Positions 62,728 through 64,000 of a DNA stretch of 64,000 nt are shown here, piece after piece; the first letter of the stretch is position 1; each line of letters starts with the position of its first letter. The notes under the pieces are model-generated. The model was given only the letters and a program-made list of their open reading frames with translations. It was not told the origin of the DNA and searched no databases. Both the position numbers and the translations under genes were made by a program. Origin of the DNA: Aulostomus chinensis. Its lineage: Eukaryota; Chordata; Actinopteri; Syngnathiformes; Aulostomidae. The stretch covers positions 14,600,009-14,664,008 of the forward strand of contig JBBMOA010000002.1 in NCBI GenBank assembly GCA_037954235.1. The letters run 5' to 3'.

Positions 62728-62732
62728 TGTGT
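62690..62732. repeat. (TG)n microsatellite
   Basis: A TG run with one TTTG interruption. Confidence 0.95.
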
Positions 62733-63099
62733 TATATAAACCAGACAGAATGACAGAAGAGGATGTAAAAATGTGCCTACATTTAAACTTCACAACACAA
62801 CACAGACACACACACACACTCCTACATATATATTACTGAGGACAACACGTGCCTTTTAAATGAATTGTGCATTTGTGAATACAATATCCATCTGTTACAT
62901 ACTAATGGACCCCAACTTCATTAAAACGAGTCCCCACCCTTCACTGAATTATTGTCTATTAAACTGCATCGCACAAATAAAAAGCTCATCTCGGGAAATA
63001 TAGAACACGATTACTTCAAAGGTTTTTTTTTGTTGTTGTTCTTTTTTTCCATCCCCAAAAGCACGAAAAGTACAAGAAGGCATCAGCACCCAAAACAAC

Positions 63100-63300
63100 T
63101 GTAAACGGTCGCGGTCCCAACATGGTGGCCGTAATATATCTTAATTGGATGATGGAAATCACACGGGCCTTTTGTTTAGCGCGGCGCGCTCCTTCCTCTC
63201 TGACTCCCGCTTGTTCTCCCGCTCTCATTTGCATATTCATTGAGATATCAATTATTTATCTCTCACCACGATGACTTGCTGCATTACTATGTGCCACCAT
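63100..63300. promoter_or_regulatory. Candidate conserved element with octamer
   Basis: TATCTTAATTGGATG, a GCGCGGCGCGC core near 63180, and the exact octamer ATTTGCAT at 63227-63234 followed by ATTCATTGAG. Confidence 0.28.
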
Positions 63301-63520
63301 GCAGTACGACACACCAGCTTATGCATTTTACTGAATAATACATAGGATAAGTGGAATAAATCAATATATAATAATGATAGCAAATAACAACAGCAGAACA
63401 TTGTTAACAGATATAGAGAGAAATATTTTTAAAAGATAGAAAATAAGAAGAAAGGAAAATATAGCACTGGTATTTTCAGCATTTATTATCTGTTTGTCTA
63501 AAATTACTGTTTCTACATTT

Positions 63521-63521
<1 letters not shown>

Positions 63522-63564
<43 letters not shown>
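63522..63564. repeat. (TAA)n microsatellite
   Basis: About 14 ATA/TAA units, uninterrupted. Confidence 0.95.
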
Positions 63565-63565
<1 letters not shown>

Positions 63566-63686
63566 GGTAATACAAAACAAATGTATTGTTGACTAAAATG
63601 ACTGTCAAGCTTTGATTTATTTTTTGTTGTTGGTTGGACTGGTAAAAAAAGGAAATATATTTTAATAAGTTATAATCAGTTTTGTT

Positions 63687-63687
<1 letters not shown>

Positions 63688-63762
<75 letters not shown>
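63688..63762. repeat. (CA)n microsatellite
   Basis: A 75-bp pure CA run, 120 bp after the (TAA)n tract. Confidence 0.96.
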
Positions 63763-63764
<2 letters not shown>

Positions 63765-64000
63765 AGCCCAATTGCTCCACTAGCTAAAATATTTACTCGA
63801 GGCACCAGAGCGAACGCAAACGTGAGAATCGGACACAATATTTGGAAACCTTCCGCACAATAAGCTCATTACCCCGGAGACACATTTCCACGCTGCTGCC
63901 CTGTGAGTTGTGTCCTCATCGTGTTATTATTATTACTATTAGAATTATGATTATTATTATTATTGCAGGGAAACAATCAGATGACTAATCAACACATTTC

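Overview
The window looks like nuclear DNA of a ray-finned fish, most likely a percomorph teleost. It is AT-rich and intron-bearing, very dense in (CA)n/(GA)n microsatellites, and carries tRNA-derived SINEs and decayed repeats of types common in perch-like fishes. Its two genes match vertebrate OBI1 and POU4F1. The species is an inference; only the fish-type repeats and gene structures are seen directly.

Two protein-coding genes are supported, both on the + strand and head to tail. (1) obi1 (formerly rnf219) spans 26833-32118 in six coding exons. It encodes a C3HC4 RING / coiled-coil ubiquitin ligase known in mammals as the ORC ubiquitin ligase that promotes replication origin firing. Its short promoter has a perfect E2F-type site. 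One anomaly stands out: the exon 2 donor and exon 3 acceptor do not agree in phase by one base. (2) pou4f1 (brn3a) spans 33712-35256 in two coding exons. It encodes a 369-residue POU-IV-class transcription factor of sensory neurons and retina, with a TATA box about 400 bp upstream of the start. The two genes lie only about 1 kb apart, in the same OBI1-POU4F1 order and orientation as in mammals. They have no known shared pathway.

Layout. 1-26.7 kb: non-coding, with microsatellites, one full-length SINE (21.3-21.7 kb), decayed repeats, several stretches with the look of conserved regulatory elements, and an isolated CpG-rich exon-like block at 19.8-20.1 kb whose minus strand ends in a consensus splice donor. 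26.7-32.4 kb: obi1. 32.4-33.7 kb: intergenic/promoter DNA rich in homeodomain and octamer motifs. 33.7-36 kb: pou4f1. 36-64 kb: a gene-free flank with many AT-core (TAATTA/ATTAAT) blocks that are candidate pou4f1 enhancers, SINE fragments including a mosaic SINE, and long (TA)n, (CA)n and (TAA)n tracts.

No previously undescribed gene system could be demonstrated. The observations most worth following up are the orphan CpG-rich exon-like block, the obi1 splice-phase break beside a (CA)n tract, the mosaic SINE, and the AT-core blocks and exact Brn-3 consensus sites around pou4f1.
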